Shown in pieces: positions 38,695 to 48,670 of a DNA stretch of 64,000 bases. The notes beneath the pieces are model-generated. The model ran no database searches. It worked only from the letters and a program-made list of their open reading frames with translations, and was not told where the DNA came from. The DNA is from Nitratireductor aquimarinus (GTDB taxonomy: Bacteria; Pseudomonadota; Alphaproteobacteria; Rhizobiales; Rhizobiaceae). The translations under genes were made by a program, and so were the position numbers. Location: assembly GCF_046773475.1 (NCBI RefSeq), contig NZ_CP177239.1, forward strand, positions 2,542,001 through 2,606,000, given 5' to 3'. How positions within the stretch are numbered: position 1 is the stretch's first letter; every line of letters begins with the position of its first letter.

Positions 38695-39177
38695 ATGGCC
38701 ATGGTCATCGAAGGTGAAGAACGCATCGAAGCGCCGGTGGAAACGGTCTGGCAGGCGCTGAACGACCCGGATGTGCTGAAAGACTGCATTCCCGGCTGTC
38801 AGGAACTGGAAAAGACGTCGGACACCGAGTTCGAGGCAATCGTCGCCCTGAAGATCGGCCCGATCAAGGCCAAGTTCAGCGGCGCGGTTGAGCTCACCAA
38901 TCTCAACCCGCCGCACTCCTACACGATCAGCGGCGAGGGCAAGGGCGGCGTGGCCGGTTTCGCCAAGGGCGGCGCCGATGTGTCGCTCAAGGAAGACGGC
39001 CCGGACGCCACCATCCTGACCTACAGCGCCAAGGCCGATGTCGGCGGCAAGATGGCCCAGCTCGGCAGCCGCCTCATCCAGTCGACCTCCAAGAAGCTGG
39101 CCGGCCAGTTCTTCTCCGACTTCAACACCCGCGTCACCGGCGGCGACACGGAAGAAGCCGAAGCGCCCTCAGCGTGA
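38695..39177 (+). CDS. CoxG family SRPBCC protein
   Basis: A 160-aa START/SRPBCC-fold protein of the carbon monoxide dehydrogenase subunit G family (PVETVWQALNDPDVLKDCIPG; the GFAKGGADVSLKE segment). CoxG proteins bind hydrophobic ligands, and some deliver quinones to molybdenum hydroxylases at the membrane. There is no coxMSL set here, so its partner is unknown. A strong AGGAGGG precedes the ATG. Monocistronic: terminator directly downstream. Confidence 0.9.
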   Translation: MAMVIEGEERIEAPVETVWQALNDPDVLKDCIPGCQELEKTSDTEFEAIVALKIGPIKAKFSGAVELTNLNPPHSYTISGEGKGGVAGFAKGGADVSLKEDGPDATILTYSAKADVGGKMAQLGSRLIQSTSKKLAGQFFSDFNTRVTGGDTEEAEAPSA

Positions 39178-39209
39178 GGACGCTTTTTCGTTCTGGAGAT
39201 TTCCTGATC

Positions 39210-39251
39210 GAGCGGGTCGTTGTTTCAGTGAAACGCTGCCCGCTCTTTCTC
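39210..39251 (+). terminator. Terminator of the coxG-like gene
   Basis: Stem GAGCGGG (39210-39216)/CCCGCTC (39239-39245) with inner GTTTC/GAAAC, then TTTCTCT. It lies 33 bp after the stop. Confidence 0.8.
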
Positions 39252-39318
39252 TGTTGCACCTGAATACGCAAGGGCGCATGAACAAATGTCAGGCGCGGGC
39301 AACTGACTGCAAGATGCC

Positions 39319-40116
39319 CTAGCCCTTGAACACGGGCTTGCGCTTTTCGAGGAACGCCGCGACGCCTTCGCGGTAATCGTCCGAGCGGCCGGCCTCGCGC
39401 TGCAGCTCGCGCTCCAGCTCCAGTTGCGCGTCGAGAGAGCTTCCCGGCGCAGCGTGAATCGCCTTCTTGATCAGGCCATAGGCCTGCGTCGGGCCGTGCG
39501 CCAGCTTGGTCACCAGCGCTTCGGCCTCTTCCATCAGGGCTTCGTCTTCCACGGCACGCCAGATCAGGCCCCAGTTCGCAGCATCTTCCGCCGAGAGCGG
39601 CTCGCCCGTCAGCGCCAGCGCCTTGGCGCGCGGCTCGCCCAGAATGCGCGTCAGGAACCATGTGCCGCCGGAGTCCGGCACCAGCGCGATTTTTGCGAAT
39701 GCCTGGATGAACTTCGCCGATTTCGCCGCCAGCACGATGTCGCATGCCAGCGCGATGTTCGCGCCGGCGCCGGCCGCAACGCCGTTGACCGCGCAGACGA
39801 TGGGCTTGTTCATGCCGCGCAGCTTGCGAACCAGCGGATTATAGAAATTTTCGATCGTATAGCCGAGGTCCGGCTTGCTTTCCATCTTGGCCGGATCGCG
39901 ATCGCCCAGATCCTGCCCGGCGCAGAAGCCGCGCCCCGCGCCCGTCAGAAGCACCGCACGGCAGCCCTCATCCGCAGAACAGGCTTCCAGCGCGTCCCGC
40001 AGCGCCACATGCTGCGCTTCGTTGAAAGCGTTGAGCTTTTCCGGCCGGTTCAGCGTGATCCGGTGCCAGCCATCAAGGCGCTCATGGAGAATGGTTTCGG
40101 TGTTTTCGACGCTCAT
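39319..40116 (-). CDS. paaG: PaaG-like enoyl-CoA isomerase
   Basis: A 265-aa crotonase-fold protein. GAGRGFCAGQDLGDRD, IENFYNPLVRKLRGM and ALVPDSGGTWFLTRILG are characteristic of PaaG, the 1,2-epoxyphenylacetyl-CoA isomerase of aerobic phenylacetate breakdown. The hydratase Glu in GGGCE is absent (GAGANIALACD) while the isomerase Asp in PDSGG is kept. No other paa gene is near, so the symbol rests on sequence resemblance; a general enoyl-CoA isomerase is the alternative. Confidence 0.8.
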   Translation of the reverse strand: MSVENTETILHERLDGWHRITLNRPEKLNAFNEAQHVALRDALEACSADEGCRAVLLTGAGRGFCAGQDLGDRDPAKMESKPDLGYTIENFYNPLVRKLRGMNKPIVCAVNGVAAGAGANIALACDIVLAAKSAKFIQAFAKIALVPDSGGTWFLTRILGEPRAKALALTGEPLSAEDAANWGLIWRAVEDEALMEEAEALVTKLAHGPTQAYGLIKKAIHAAPGSSLDAQLELERELQREAGRSDDYREGVAAFLEKRKPVFKG

Positions 40117-40238
40117 GCTTCAACCTCCAGAGCAAATGGCACGCGATTGGCAGAGCGTCCCGCGCACGCCCGAACGGGCGTGCGGTGCTCCCTGATGGCG
40201 GTTACGTTACACAGGCGACCGCTTTGTTCAATCGCCCG

Positions 40239-40264
40239 TAACGCATTATTCCCCTAACGCATTA
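40239..40264. repeat. Short direct repeat at the mrp 3' end
   Basis: TAACGCATTA occurs at 40239-40248 and 40255-40264, 16 bp apart, overlapping the mrp stop codon. Probably a local duplication; no function proposed. Confidence 0.6.
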
Positions 40265-41422
40265 ATCGAAGACGATGGCCGGGGCCTCGTCCGCCGCGCT
40301 CTGCATGGCCGCTGCCAGCTGCGTCTGCACCTTAGCGGCGATGTCCCTGTAGACCTTCGCCTGCGCGCCCTCCGGGTTCGACGCCACAACGGGCGTTCCC
40401 GCATCCGAGGTTTCGCGCACATCCATCGTCAGCGGCACTTCGCCAAGGAACGGAACGCCAAGCCGCTCCGCCTCGTTCTTCGCGCCGCCATGACCGAAGA
40501 TGTCGTAGCGTGCGCCCGTATCGGGGGCGAGGAAGTAGCTCATATTCTCGACGATGCCGAGCAGCGGCACATCCACCTTGCGGAACATGTTCAGCCCCTT
40601 GCGCGCGTCGATCAGCGCCAGGTCCTGCGGCGTCGAGACGATTACCGCGCCGGCCAGCGGCACCTGCTGCGCCATGGTCAGCTGTGCGTCGCCCGTGCCG
40701 GGCGGCATGTCGACCACCAGCACGTCCAGTTCGCCCCACGCCACGTCGCGCAGCATCTGCCGCAGCGCCGAAACGACCATCGGGCCGCGCCAGATCATCG
40801 GCGTGTCTTCCTCGACAAGGAACCCCATGGACATGACCTTCACGCCGAACGCCTCCATCGGCTTCAGCGTCTTGCCATCGGCGGTTTCCGGCTTTCCCGT
40901 GAGGCCGAGCAGACGCGGCATGGAAGGCCCGTAGATATCCGCATCGAGAATGCCGACCCTGAGCCCGAGCGTCTTCAGCCCCAGCGCCAGGTTGACGGCG
41001 GTGGTGGATTTGCCGACGCCGCCCTTGCCGCTGGCCACGGCGACGATGGCCTTGATGCCCGGCACATCCTGCTTGGTCGGCTGCTGACCGGCTTGTGCGG
41101 CGGGGCCACCCGGCATCGGACGCTGGGGTGCCGGTTTCGGACGCGGCGGTGGTGTGGCGCCCATGCCGCCGCCCTGCTTCTCGGCTGTCAGCGCCACCAC
41201 GGCGCCCTTGACGCCCGGCAGCGACTTCACGGCGTTCTCCGCCGCCTGCCGCAGAGGCTCCAGTTCCTGGGCGCGGCTCGATGGCACGGTGATCGAGAAG
41301 AACACCTTGCCGTCGGCGATGAAAATCTCCGAGACGAGCCCGAGCGAAACGATGTCGCCCTCCAGATTCGGCCCTTTCACGGACTTTAAGCGGTCGATGA
41401 CGGTCTGTCTGTCGAGAGTCAT
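40262..41422 (-). CDS. Mrp/NBP35 (ApbC) family P-loop ATPase
   Basis: A 386-aa iron-sulfur carrier-type ATPase. An N-terminal MIP18/DUF59 domain (residues 1-85) is joined by a Pro-rich linker (90-115) to a deviant Walker A GKGGVGKST (132-140), DADIYGPSMPRLLG and VVDMPPGTGDAQLT. The usual CxxC pair that bridges a 4Fe-4S cluster in the dimer is replaced (MSYFLAPDTGARYDIFGHGG), which seems common in rhizobial Mrp but means cluster loading must differ. The start MTLDRQTV is chosen by homology. Monocistronic. Confidence 0.9.
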   Translation of the reverse strand: MTLDRQTVIDRLKSVKGPNLEGDIVSLGLVSEIFIADGKVFFSITVPSSRAQELEPLRQAAENAVKSLPGVKGAVVALTAEKQGGGMGATPPPRPKPAPQRPMPGGPAAQAGQQPTKQDVPGIKAIVAVASGKGGVGKSTTAVNLALGLKTLGLRVGILDADIYGPSMPRLLGLTGKPETADGKTLKPMEAFGVKVMSMGFLVEEDTPMIWRGPMVVSALRQMLRDVAWGELDVLVVDMPPGTGDAQLTMAQQVPLAGAVIVSTPQDLALIDARKGLNMFRKVDVPLLGIVENMSYFLAPDTGARYDIFGHGGAKNEAERLGVPFLGEVPLTMDVRETSDAGTPVVASNPEGAQAKVYRDIAAKVQTQLAAAMQSAADEAPAIVFD

Positions 41423-41595
41423 GTGCACGTGCCTTTGCTTTTTCTCCCAGATAAAGCAGATGGGTTCGATGGCCAAGAGAGGCAAATCGACCGACCCCGT
41501 AATGCAGCATTGCCAAACCGCCCCGTCACGCTCTGCAAGATGGGCGCTCTGCAAGATGGATTGCCCGCAGCGCGGCTGCGCTGTAGCGTCGGCGC

Positions 41596-42495
41596 ATGAT
41601 CGACAAGCTGGAATTTTTCATCGCGCTCGCCAGGGAGCAGCATTTTGGGCGAGCGGCAACGGAGCTCGGCGTCACGCAGCCAACGCTCTCAGCCGCCATC
41701 AAGCAGCTGGAAGACCAGCTCGGCGTCATGCTGGTTCAGCGCGGATCACGCTTTCAGGGCCTCACGCCCGAAGGCCAGCGCGTGCTGGAATGGGCGCGTC
41801 GCATCGTTGGCGACACGCGCACCATGCGCGCCGAGATGAAGGCTGCGCGGCGCGGTCTTGCCGGCCATGTGCGCATCGCGGCGATCCCCACCGCGCTCGC
41901 CATGCTGCCCGAACTCACCACGCCCTTTCGCGACAAACACCCCGAGGTGACCTTCTCGATCATCTCGCGCACCTCGCTGGAAGTTCTCTCGCTTCTGGAG
42001 AATTTCGAGATCGACATCGGCATCACCTATCTCGACAATGAGCCGCTCGGCCACGTCGCTGCCGTACCGCTCTACTCCGAGCGCTACCAGCTCATCACCG
42101 CCGCAAAGAGCCGGATGTCCGACCGCGAGAGCGTGACCTGGAAAGAGGTGGCCGACCTGCCGCTTTGCCTTTTGACGCCGGACATGCAGAACCGCCGGAT
42201 CATCAACAAACACCTGGAAGAAGTGGGGGCGACGGCCCACCCCACGCTCGAATCGAACTCGATGATCGTGCTGTTCTCCCATATCCGCACCGGGAAATGG
42301 GCCTCGATCATGCCGCTCAACCTGGCCGAAGTTCTCGGCTTCTCCGAGCCGATCCGCGCCATTCCCATCGTCGAGCCCGACGCCAGCCACCTGGTCGGTC
42401 TGGTCGCCGTCAAGCGTGAGCCGCACACGCCGCTCGTCTCCGCCCTGCTCTATGAAGCGGGCCTTCTGGCCGAGCGATACGGCGAGCATCGATAG
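41596..42495 (+). CDS. LysR family regulator of formate dehydrogenase
   Basis: A 299-aa LysR protein. The N-terminal helix-turn-helix is FGRAATELGVTQPTLSAAIK (residues 17-36) and the effector domain follows from about 90 (GHVRIAAIPTALAMLPEL). It lies 95 bp upstream of fdsG in the same direction, the place of FdsR in other fds loci. A perfect ATAG-N7-CTAT palindrome straddles its stop codon, a likely binding site. Probably activates or derepresses fds in response to formate (inference). Confidence 0.88.
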   Translation: MIDKLEFFIALAREQHFGRAATELGVTQPTLSAAIKQLEDQLGVMLVQRGSRFQGLTPEGQRVLEWARRIVGDTRTMRAEMKAARRGLAGHVRIAAIPTALAMLPELTTPFRDKHPEVTFSIISRTSLEVLSLLENFEIDIGITYLDNEPLGHVAAVPLYSERYQLITAAKSRMSDRESVTWKEVADLPLCLLTPDMQNRRIINKHLEEVGATAHPTLESNSMIVLFSHIRTGKWASIMPLNLAEVLGFSEPIRAIPIVEPDASHLVGLVAVKREPHTPLVSALLYEAGLLAERYGEHR

Positions 42496-42508
42496 AAATT
42501 TTCTATCG
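42490..42508. promoter_or_regulatory. LysR-type operator before the fds operon
   Basis: CGATAGAAATTTTCTATCG is a perfect palindrome with 9-bp arms around a central T; it matches the LysR pattern ATAG-N7-CTAT. A TATATT at 42523-42528 downstream is a plausible -10 for fdsG. Confidence 0.7.
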
Positions 42509-42590
42509 TCTGACGGATATGCTATATTGATCCTTCACACGGGATTTGTTTCTCCTCCAGAACGAGCATCGTTAGGGAGGGCGCTGCGAG

Positions 42591-43060
42591 ATGCAGCAAG
42601 CACGTACCGAAATCACTTCCGCCGTCGAGGTCATTATCGACCGCTGGAAGAACGAAGAGGGCCCGTTACTCCCCATTCTCAATGGGATTCAGCGGGAACT
42701 CGGCCATGTGCCGCGTGAAAGCCTGCCCATCATCGCCGAGGCCCTCAACCTGACACGCGCCGAAGTTTATGGCGTCGTATCGTTTTATCACGACTACCGC
42801 GAGAAGCCGGCAGGCCGTCACGTGCTGAAACTGTGCCGGGCCGAAGCCTGCCAGTCGATGGGCGGCGATGCGGTGGCCGAGAAGCTGCAGAAGCTGCTCG
42901 GCATCAAGTTTCATGAGACCTCCGCCGATGGCGCGGTGACGCTGGAGCCTGTCTATTGCCTCGGTCTGTGCGCCTGTGCGCCCTCCGCCATGCTCGACGG
43001 CGAGGTGATTGGCCGGCTGGATGAGGCGCGGGCCGAGGAAATCGCAGCAGAGGTGCGGGC

Positions 43061-43064
<4 letters not shown>
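42591..43064 (+). CDS. fdsG: NAD-dependent formate dehydrogenase gamma subunit
   Basis: A 157-aa NuoE-like subunit carrying one 2Fe-2S cluster; ligands are Cys82, Cys87, Cys123 and Cys127 (LCRAEACQSM, VYCLGLCACAPS). It passes electrons between FdsA and FdsB in the soluble molybdenum formate dehydrogenase. AGGGAGG precedes the ATG. First gene of the operon; ATGA overlap with fdsB. Confidence 0.95.
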
Positions 43065-44617
<1,553 letters not shown>

Positions 44618-44627
44618 GAGGAAACCC

Positions 44628-47531
44628 ATGTGCGGAACTCAAGAACGTGGAACCGACAAGCGTTTCGTAGAAGAAATCGACTACGGCACACCCGCTGTCC
44701 GCTCTGACAAGACGGTAACGCTGACCATCGACGGCCAGTCTGTCACCGTTCCGGAAGGCACCTCGATCATGCGCGCCGCGCGCGAGGCCGGCATCGCCGT
44801 GCCCAAGCTGTGCGCCAACGACATGGTCAAGAGCTTCGGCTCCTGCCGTCTCTGCCTTGTCGAGATCGAGGGCAAGGGCGGCACGCCGGCATCGTGCACC
44901 ACCCCGGCCATGGACGGCATTGCCGTCAACACCCGGACCGACCGCCTCAACACCATCCGCCGCGGCGTGATGGAACTCTACATGTCCGACCATCCGGAAG
45001 ACTGCGCGGCCTGCGCCATGGGCAATTGCGAGATGGCGAACATGGCCGAGAGCGTCGGCCTGAAGCAGAACCGCTATGGCGATGAAGGGGCAAATCACCT
45101 CGAACCCTCGCCGATCGGCGAGCATGGGGTGAACTTCAAGGAACTGGACGTTTCCAACCCCTATTTCGCTTACGATCCGTCCAAGTGCATCGTCTGCTCG
45201 CTGTGCGTTCGCGCCTGTGAGGAGCAGCAGGGCACCTTCGCCCTGACAGTGGAAGGCCGTGGCTTCGAAAGCCGCATCACCGCCGGCATGGACGAGCCCT
45301 TCCTCCAGTCGGAATGCGTTTCCTGTGGCGCTTGCGTGCAGGCCTGCCCCACCGGCGCGCTTCAGGAAAAGTCCATCATCGAGATGGGCATGCCCGATCA
45401 TTCCGCCGTCACCACCTGCGCCTATTGCGGCGTTGGCTGCTCGTTCAAGGCAGAGATGAAGGGCGAGGAAGTCGTCCGCATGGTGCCCTACAAGGATGGC
45501 AAGGCCAATCGCGGCCACTCCTGCGTGAAGGGCCGCTTCGCCTATGGCTACGCCACCCACAAGGACCGCATCCTCAACCCGATGATCCGCGAAAAGATCA
45601 CCGACCCGTGGCGCGAAGTGTCCTGGGAAGAGGTCTACGCCCATATCGGCAGCGAGATCGGCCGAATCCAGGAAAAATACGGCAGGGCTGCCGTCGGCGG
45701 CATCACCTCGTCGCGCTGCACCAATGAAGAGACCTATCTCGTTCAGAAACTGGTGCGCCAGGGTTTCGGCAACAACAATGTCGACACCTGCGCCCGCGTC
45801 TGCCACTCGCCCACCGGCTATGGTCTGAAAACCACCTTCGGCACCTCTGCCGGCACGCAGGATTTCGATTCAGTCGAGCATTCCGACGTGGTTCTGGTCA
45901 TCGGCGCAAACCCGACCGACGGTCACCCCGTGTTCGGCTCGCGCCTGAAGAAGCGCCTGCGCGAGGGCGCAAAGCTGATCGTCATCGACCCGCGCCGCAT
46001 CGAGCTGGTGCGCACGCCCCATGTGGAGGCGAGCTACCATCTGCCGCTGAAGCCCGGCACCAACGTCGCCGTGCTGACCGCGCTTGCCCATGTGATCGTC
46101 TCCGAAGGCCTCTTCAACGAAGCGTTCATCCGCGAGCGCTGCGACTGGGACGAGTTCCAGGACTGGGCGAGCTTCGTTCTCCAGCCGGAAAACAGCCCGG
46201 AAGCCATCGAAAAGATGTCCGGCGTTTCGGCGGAGCTGATCCGCGGCGCGGCGCGTCTTTACGCCACCGGCGGCAATGGCGCGATCTATTACGGCCTCGG
46301 CGTCACCGAGCACAGCCAGGGCTCCACCACCGTCATGGCCATCGCCAACCTCGCCATGGCCACCGGCAATATCGGCCGGCCGGGCGTGGGCGTGAACCCG
46401 CTGCGCGGCCAGAACAACGTGCAGGGCTCCTGCGACATGGGCTCGTTCCCGCACGAGATGCCGGGCTACCGCCACATCTCCGAGGATGCGACCCGCGCGA
46501 TCTATGAGAGCCTGTGGGGCGTGAAGCTCGACAATGAGCCGGGCCTGCGCATTCCCAACATGCTCGACGCCGCCGTCGAAGGCACCTTCAAGGCGCTTTA
46601 CGTGCAGGGCGAAGACATTCTCCAGTCCGATCCCAATACGCATCATGTGGCGGCCGGTCTGGAAGCGATGGAATGCGTCATCGTTCACGATCTCTTCCTG
46701 AACGAGACCGCCAACTACGCCCACATATTCCTGCCGGGTTCGACCTTCCTTGAGAAGGACGGCACCTTCACCAATGCCGAGCGCCGCATCAACCGCGTCC
46801 GCAAGGTGATGGAGCCCAAGAACGGCTATGCCGACTGGGAGGTCACGCAGGACATGGCCCGTGCGCTGGGTCAGGACTGGAACTACACGCATCCTTCCGA
46901 GATCATGGCCGAAATCGCGGCCACCACGCCAAGCTTCGCAGGCGTGACCTATGAGCTTCTGGAAAAGGAAGGCTCGGTCCAGTGGCCGTGCAACGAGAAG
47001 GCCCCCACCGGCACGCCCGTCATGCATATCGACGGCTTCGTGCGCGGCAAGGGCAAGTTCGTGCGCACCGCCTATGTGGCCACCGACGAGAAGGTCGGTC
47101 CGCGCTTCCCGCTGCTGCTCACCACCGGCCGCATCCTCTCGCAATACAATGTCGGCGCACAGACGCGCCGCACGGAGAATGTGGTCTGGCATGAGGAGGA
47201 TCTGCTTGAGATCCATCCCTTCGACGCCGAGACCCGTGGCGTTCGCGAGGGCGACTGGGTGAAGCTCAAGAGCCGCTCCGGCGAGACCAGCCTGCGCGCC
47301 ACCATCACCGAGCGCGTTGCGCCGGGCGTCGTCTACACCACCTTCCACCACCCGGCCACGCAGGCCAATGTGGTGACGACCGAGTATTCCGACTGGGCCA
47401 CCAACTGTCCCGAATACAAGGTCACTGCGGTGCAGGTTGCCCCGTCCAACGGTCCGTCCGAGTGGCAGGAAGACTACGAGGAGCACGCGCGCCAGAGCCG
47501 TCGCATCGTGCATGTGGAGGCGGCGGAATAA
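44628..47531 (+). CDS. fdsA: NAD-dependent formate dehydrogenase alpha subunit (molybdenum)
   Basis: A 967-aa catalytic subunit oxidising formate to CO2. Domains in order: 2Fe-2S ferredoxin with CANDMVKSFGSCRLC (about 60-75) and ASC; NuoG-type His/Cys 4Fe-4S site HPEDCAACAMGNCEM; two 4Fe-4S sites CIVCSLCVRAC and CVSCGACVQAC; a fourth CAYCGVGC; then the bis-MGD domain. VDTCARVCHSPTGYG contains the Cys that ligates molybdenum, so it is not a selenocysteine enzyme. The C-terminal MopB domain ends with the YSDWATNCPEYKVTAVQV segment. Follows fdsB by 10 bp. Confidence 0.96.
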   Translation: MCGTQERGTDKRFVEEIDYGTPAVRSDKTVTLTIDGQSVTVPEGTSIMRAAREAGIAVPKLCANDMVKSFGSCRLCLVEIEGKGGTPASCTTPAMDGIAVNTRTDRLNTIRRGVMELYMSDHPEDCAACAMGNCEMANMAESVGLKQNRYGDEGANHLEPSPIGEHGVNFKELDVSNPYFAYDPSKCIVCSLCVRACEEQQGTFALTVEGRGFESRITAGMDEPFLQSECVSCGACVQACPTGALQEKSIIEMGMPDHSAVTTCAYCGVGCSFKAEMKGEEVVRMVPYKDGKANRGHSCVKGRFAYGYATHKDRILNPMIREKITDPWREVSWEEVYAHIGSEIGRIQEKYGRAAVGGITSSRCTNEETYLVQKLVRQGFGNNNVDTCARVCHSPTGYGLKTTFGTSAGTQDFDSVEHSDVVLVIGANPTDGHPVFGSRLKKRLREGAKLIVIDPRRIELVRTPHVEASYHLPLKPGTNVAVLTALAHVIVSEGLFNEAFIRERCDWDEFQDWASFVLQPENSPEAIEKMSGVSAELIRGAARLYATGGNGAIYYGLGVTEHSQGSTTVMAIANLAMATGNIGRPGVGVNPLRGQNNVQGSCDMGSFPHEMPGYRHISEDATRAIYESLWGVKLDNEPGLRIPNMLDAAVEGTFKALYVQGEDILQSDPNTHHVAAGLEAMECVIVHDLFLNETANYAHIFLPGSTFLEKDGTFTNAERRINRVRKVMEPKNGYADWEVTQDMARALGQDWNYTHPSEIMAEIAATTPSFAGVTYELLEKEGSVQWPCNEKAPTGTPVMHIDGFVRGKGKFVRTAYVATDEKVGPRFPLLLTTGRILSQYNVGAQTRRTENVVWHEEDLLEIHPFDAETRGVREGDWVKLKSRSGETSLRATITERVAPGVVYTTFHHPATQANVVTTEYSDWATNCPEYKVTAVQVAPSNGPSEWQEDYEEHARQSRRIVHVEAAE

Positions 47532-47547
47532 CCCCGCCGGTTCCAGC

Positions 47548-48375
47548 ATGAGCAGCGGTGTTCCAGCCACAGCCCGCGTTACCAGAACGGCCCGCCGAAC
47601 CGGCGGGACGAAGGTCAGCTCGCGCACTGTGCCCGAGGAAACGCCGGTGGCGCTTTCCTATGGCGGCACAACCCATGCCGTGATGATGGCGACGCCGGCG
47701 GACCTCGAAGACTTCGCCCTGGGCTTCAGCGTCACGGAAGGCATCATCGCCAGCGCCGACGAGATCGACACGATCACGGTTCAGGAGCTGGGTGCGGGCG
47801 TCGACCTGCAGATCCGCCTGCGCGACACCGCCAACAGACGCTTCGAGGCGCGGCGCAGGCGTCTTGCCGGCCCGGTCGGCTGCGGCCTGTGCGGCATTGA
47901 AAGCATCGAGGAAGCGATGCGCAGCGTGCCGGAGGTTTCCGCATCGCCGCGCTTCACCGCCGCAGATCTCACCGGGGCGGTCAGCGAGCTTCACAAGTTT
48001 CAGGAGCTGCATCACGCCACCGGCGCGGTGCATGCCGCCGGCTTCTATGTCGCCGGCAAGGGCATCGTGGCCGTTCGCGAGGATGTGGGCCGGCACAATG
48101 CGCTCGACAAGCTGGCGGGCGCGCTGGTGAAGGCCGGCATCGATGGCGCAACCGGCGCGGTCGTCGTCACCTCTCGCGTCTCCGTCGAGATGGTGCAGAA
48201 AACGGCGGCCATCGGCGCGCCGCTCATCGCCGCCGTCTCCGCCCCGACAGCACTTGCCATCCGCACGGCGGAAACCGCCGGCATGACCCTCGTCGCCCTC
48301 GTGCGGGGCGAGGAGTTCGACATTTTCACCCATCCGGAACGCGTGACGATTGGAGCGACCAGACATGTCGCATGA
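47548..48375 (+). CDS. fdhD: Formate dehydrogenase accessory sulfurtransferase FdhD (FdsC)
   Basis: A 275-aa protein that transfers sulfur from a cysteine desulfurase to the molybdenum cofactor of FdsA. The CxxC redox pair is Cys112/Cys115 (VGCGLCGIES); EDVGRHNALDKL and SRVSVEMVQKTA are family motifs. ATG at 47548 has only a weak ribosome-binding site, 16 bp after fdsA. It sits in the position called fdsC in the fdsGBACD order. Confidence 0.93.
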   Translation: MSSGVPATARVTRTARRTGGTKVSSRTVPEETPVALSYGGTTHAVMMATPADLEDFALGFSVTEGIIASADEIDTITVQELGAGVDLQIRLRDTANRRFEARRRRLAGPVGCGLCGIESIEEAMRSVPEVSASPRFTAADLTGAVSELHKFQELHHATGAVHAAGFYVAGKGIVAVREDVGRHNALDKLAGALVKAGIDGATGAVVVTSRVSVEMVQKTAAIGAPLIAAVSAPTALAIRTAETAGMTLVALVRGEEFDIFTHPERVTIGATRHVA

Positions 48376-48610
48376 CGATAAGTTCAAATCCGGCGACGAG
48401 CGCCTGGTCTACATGGCCAACCAGATCGCCACCTTCTTCACTTCCCAGCCAAAGGAAGAGCAGGTCGCGGGCGTGGCCGACCACATCAACAAGTTCTGGG
48501 AGCCGCGCATGCGCACGCACCTGTTCCAGATCATCGAGCAGGGCGGAATGGGCCTGTCGCCCATGGTCATGGAAGCCTCCGGGCAGATCAACCGCCCGAA
48601 GGCGGCCTGA
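48365..48610 (+). CDS. fdsD: NAD-dependent formate dehydrogenase delta subunit
   Basis: An 81-aa protein with the FdsD core LVYMANQIATFFTSQP and HINKFWEPRMRTHLFQ. FdsD is a small accessory subunit needed for full activity. It overlaps fdhD by 11 bp and has TTGGAG inside that gene. Last gene of the fds operon. Confidence 0.94.
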   Translation: MSHDDKFKSGDERLVYMANQIATFFTSQPKEEQVAGVADHINKFWEPRMRTHLFQIIEQGGMGLSPMVMEASGQINRPKAA

Positions 48611-48626
48611 GTCATCAATGGAGCCT

Positions 48627-48670
48627 CGGATCAATCCGAAAACCGGATTCCACTTTTCGGTCCGATGCTC
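48627..48670. repeat. Dispersed palindromic repeat, copy 2
   Basis: The reverse complement of this stretch matches 122-166 closely (shared blocks GACCGAAAAG and CCGGTTTTCGG). It fills most of the 58 bp between the convergent fdsD and protease genes and touches the protease stop codon, so it may serve as a shared terminator or 3' hairpin. Confidence 0.72.

Noticed and set aside
44628..47531. Selenocysteine formate dehydrogenase
   Set aside because: The active-site codon encodes Cys in VDTCARVCHSPTGYG; no internal UGA is present.
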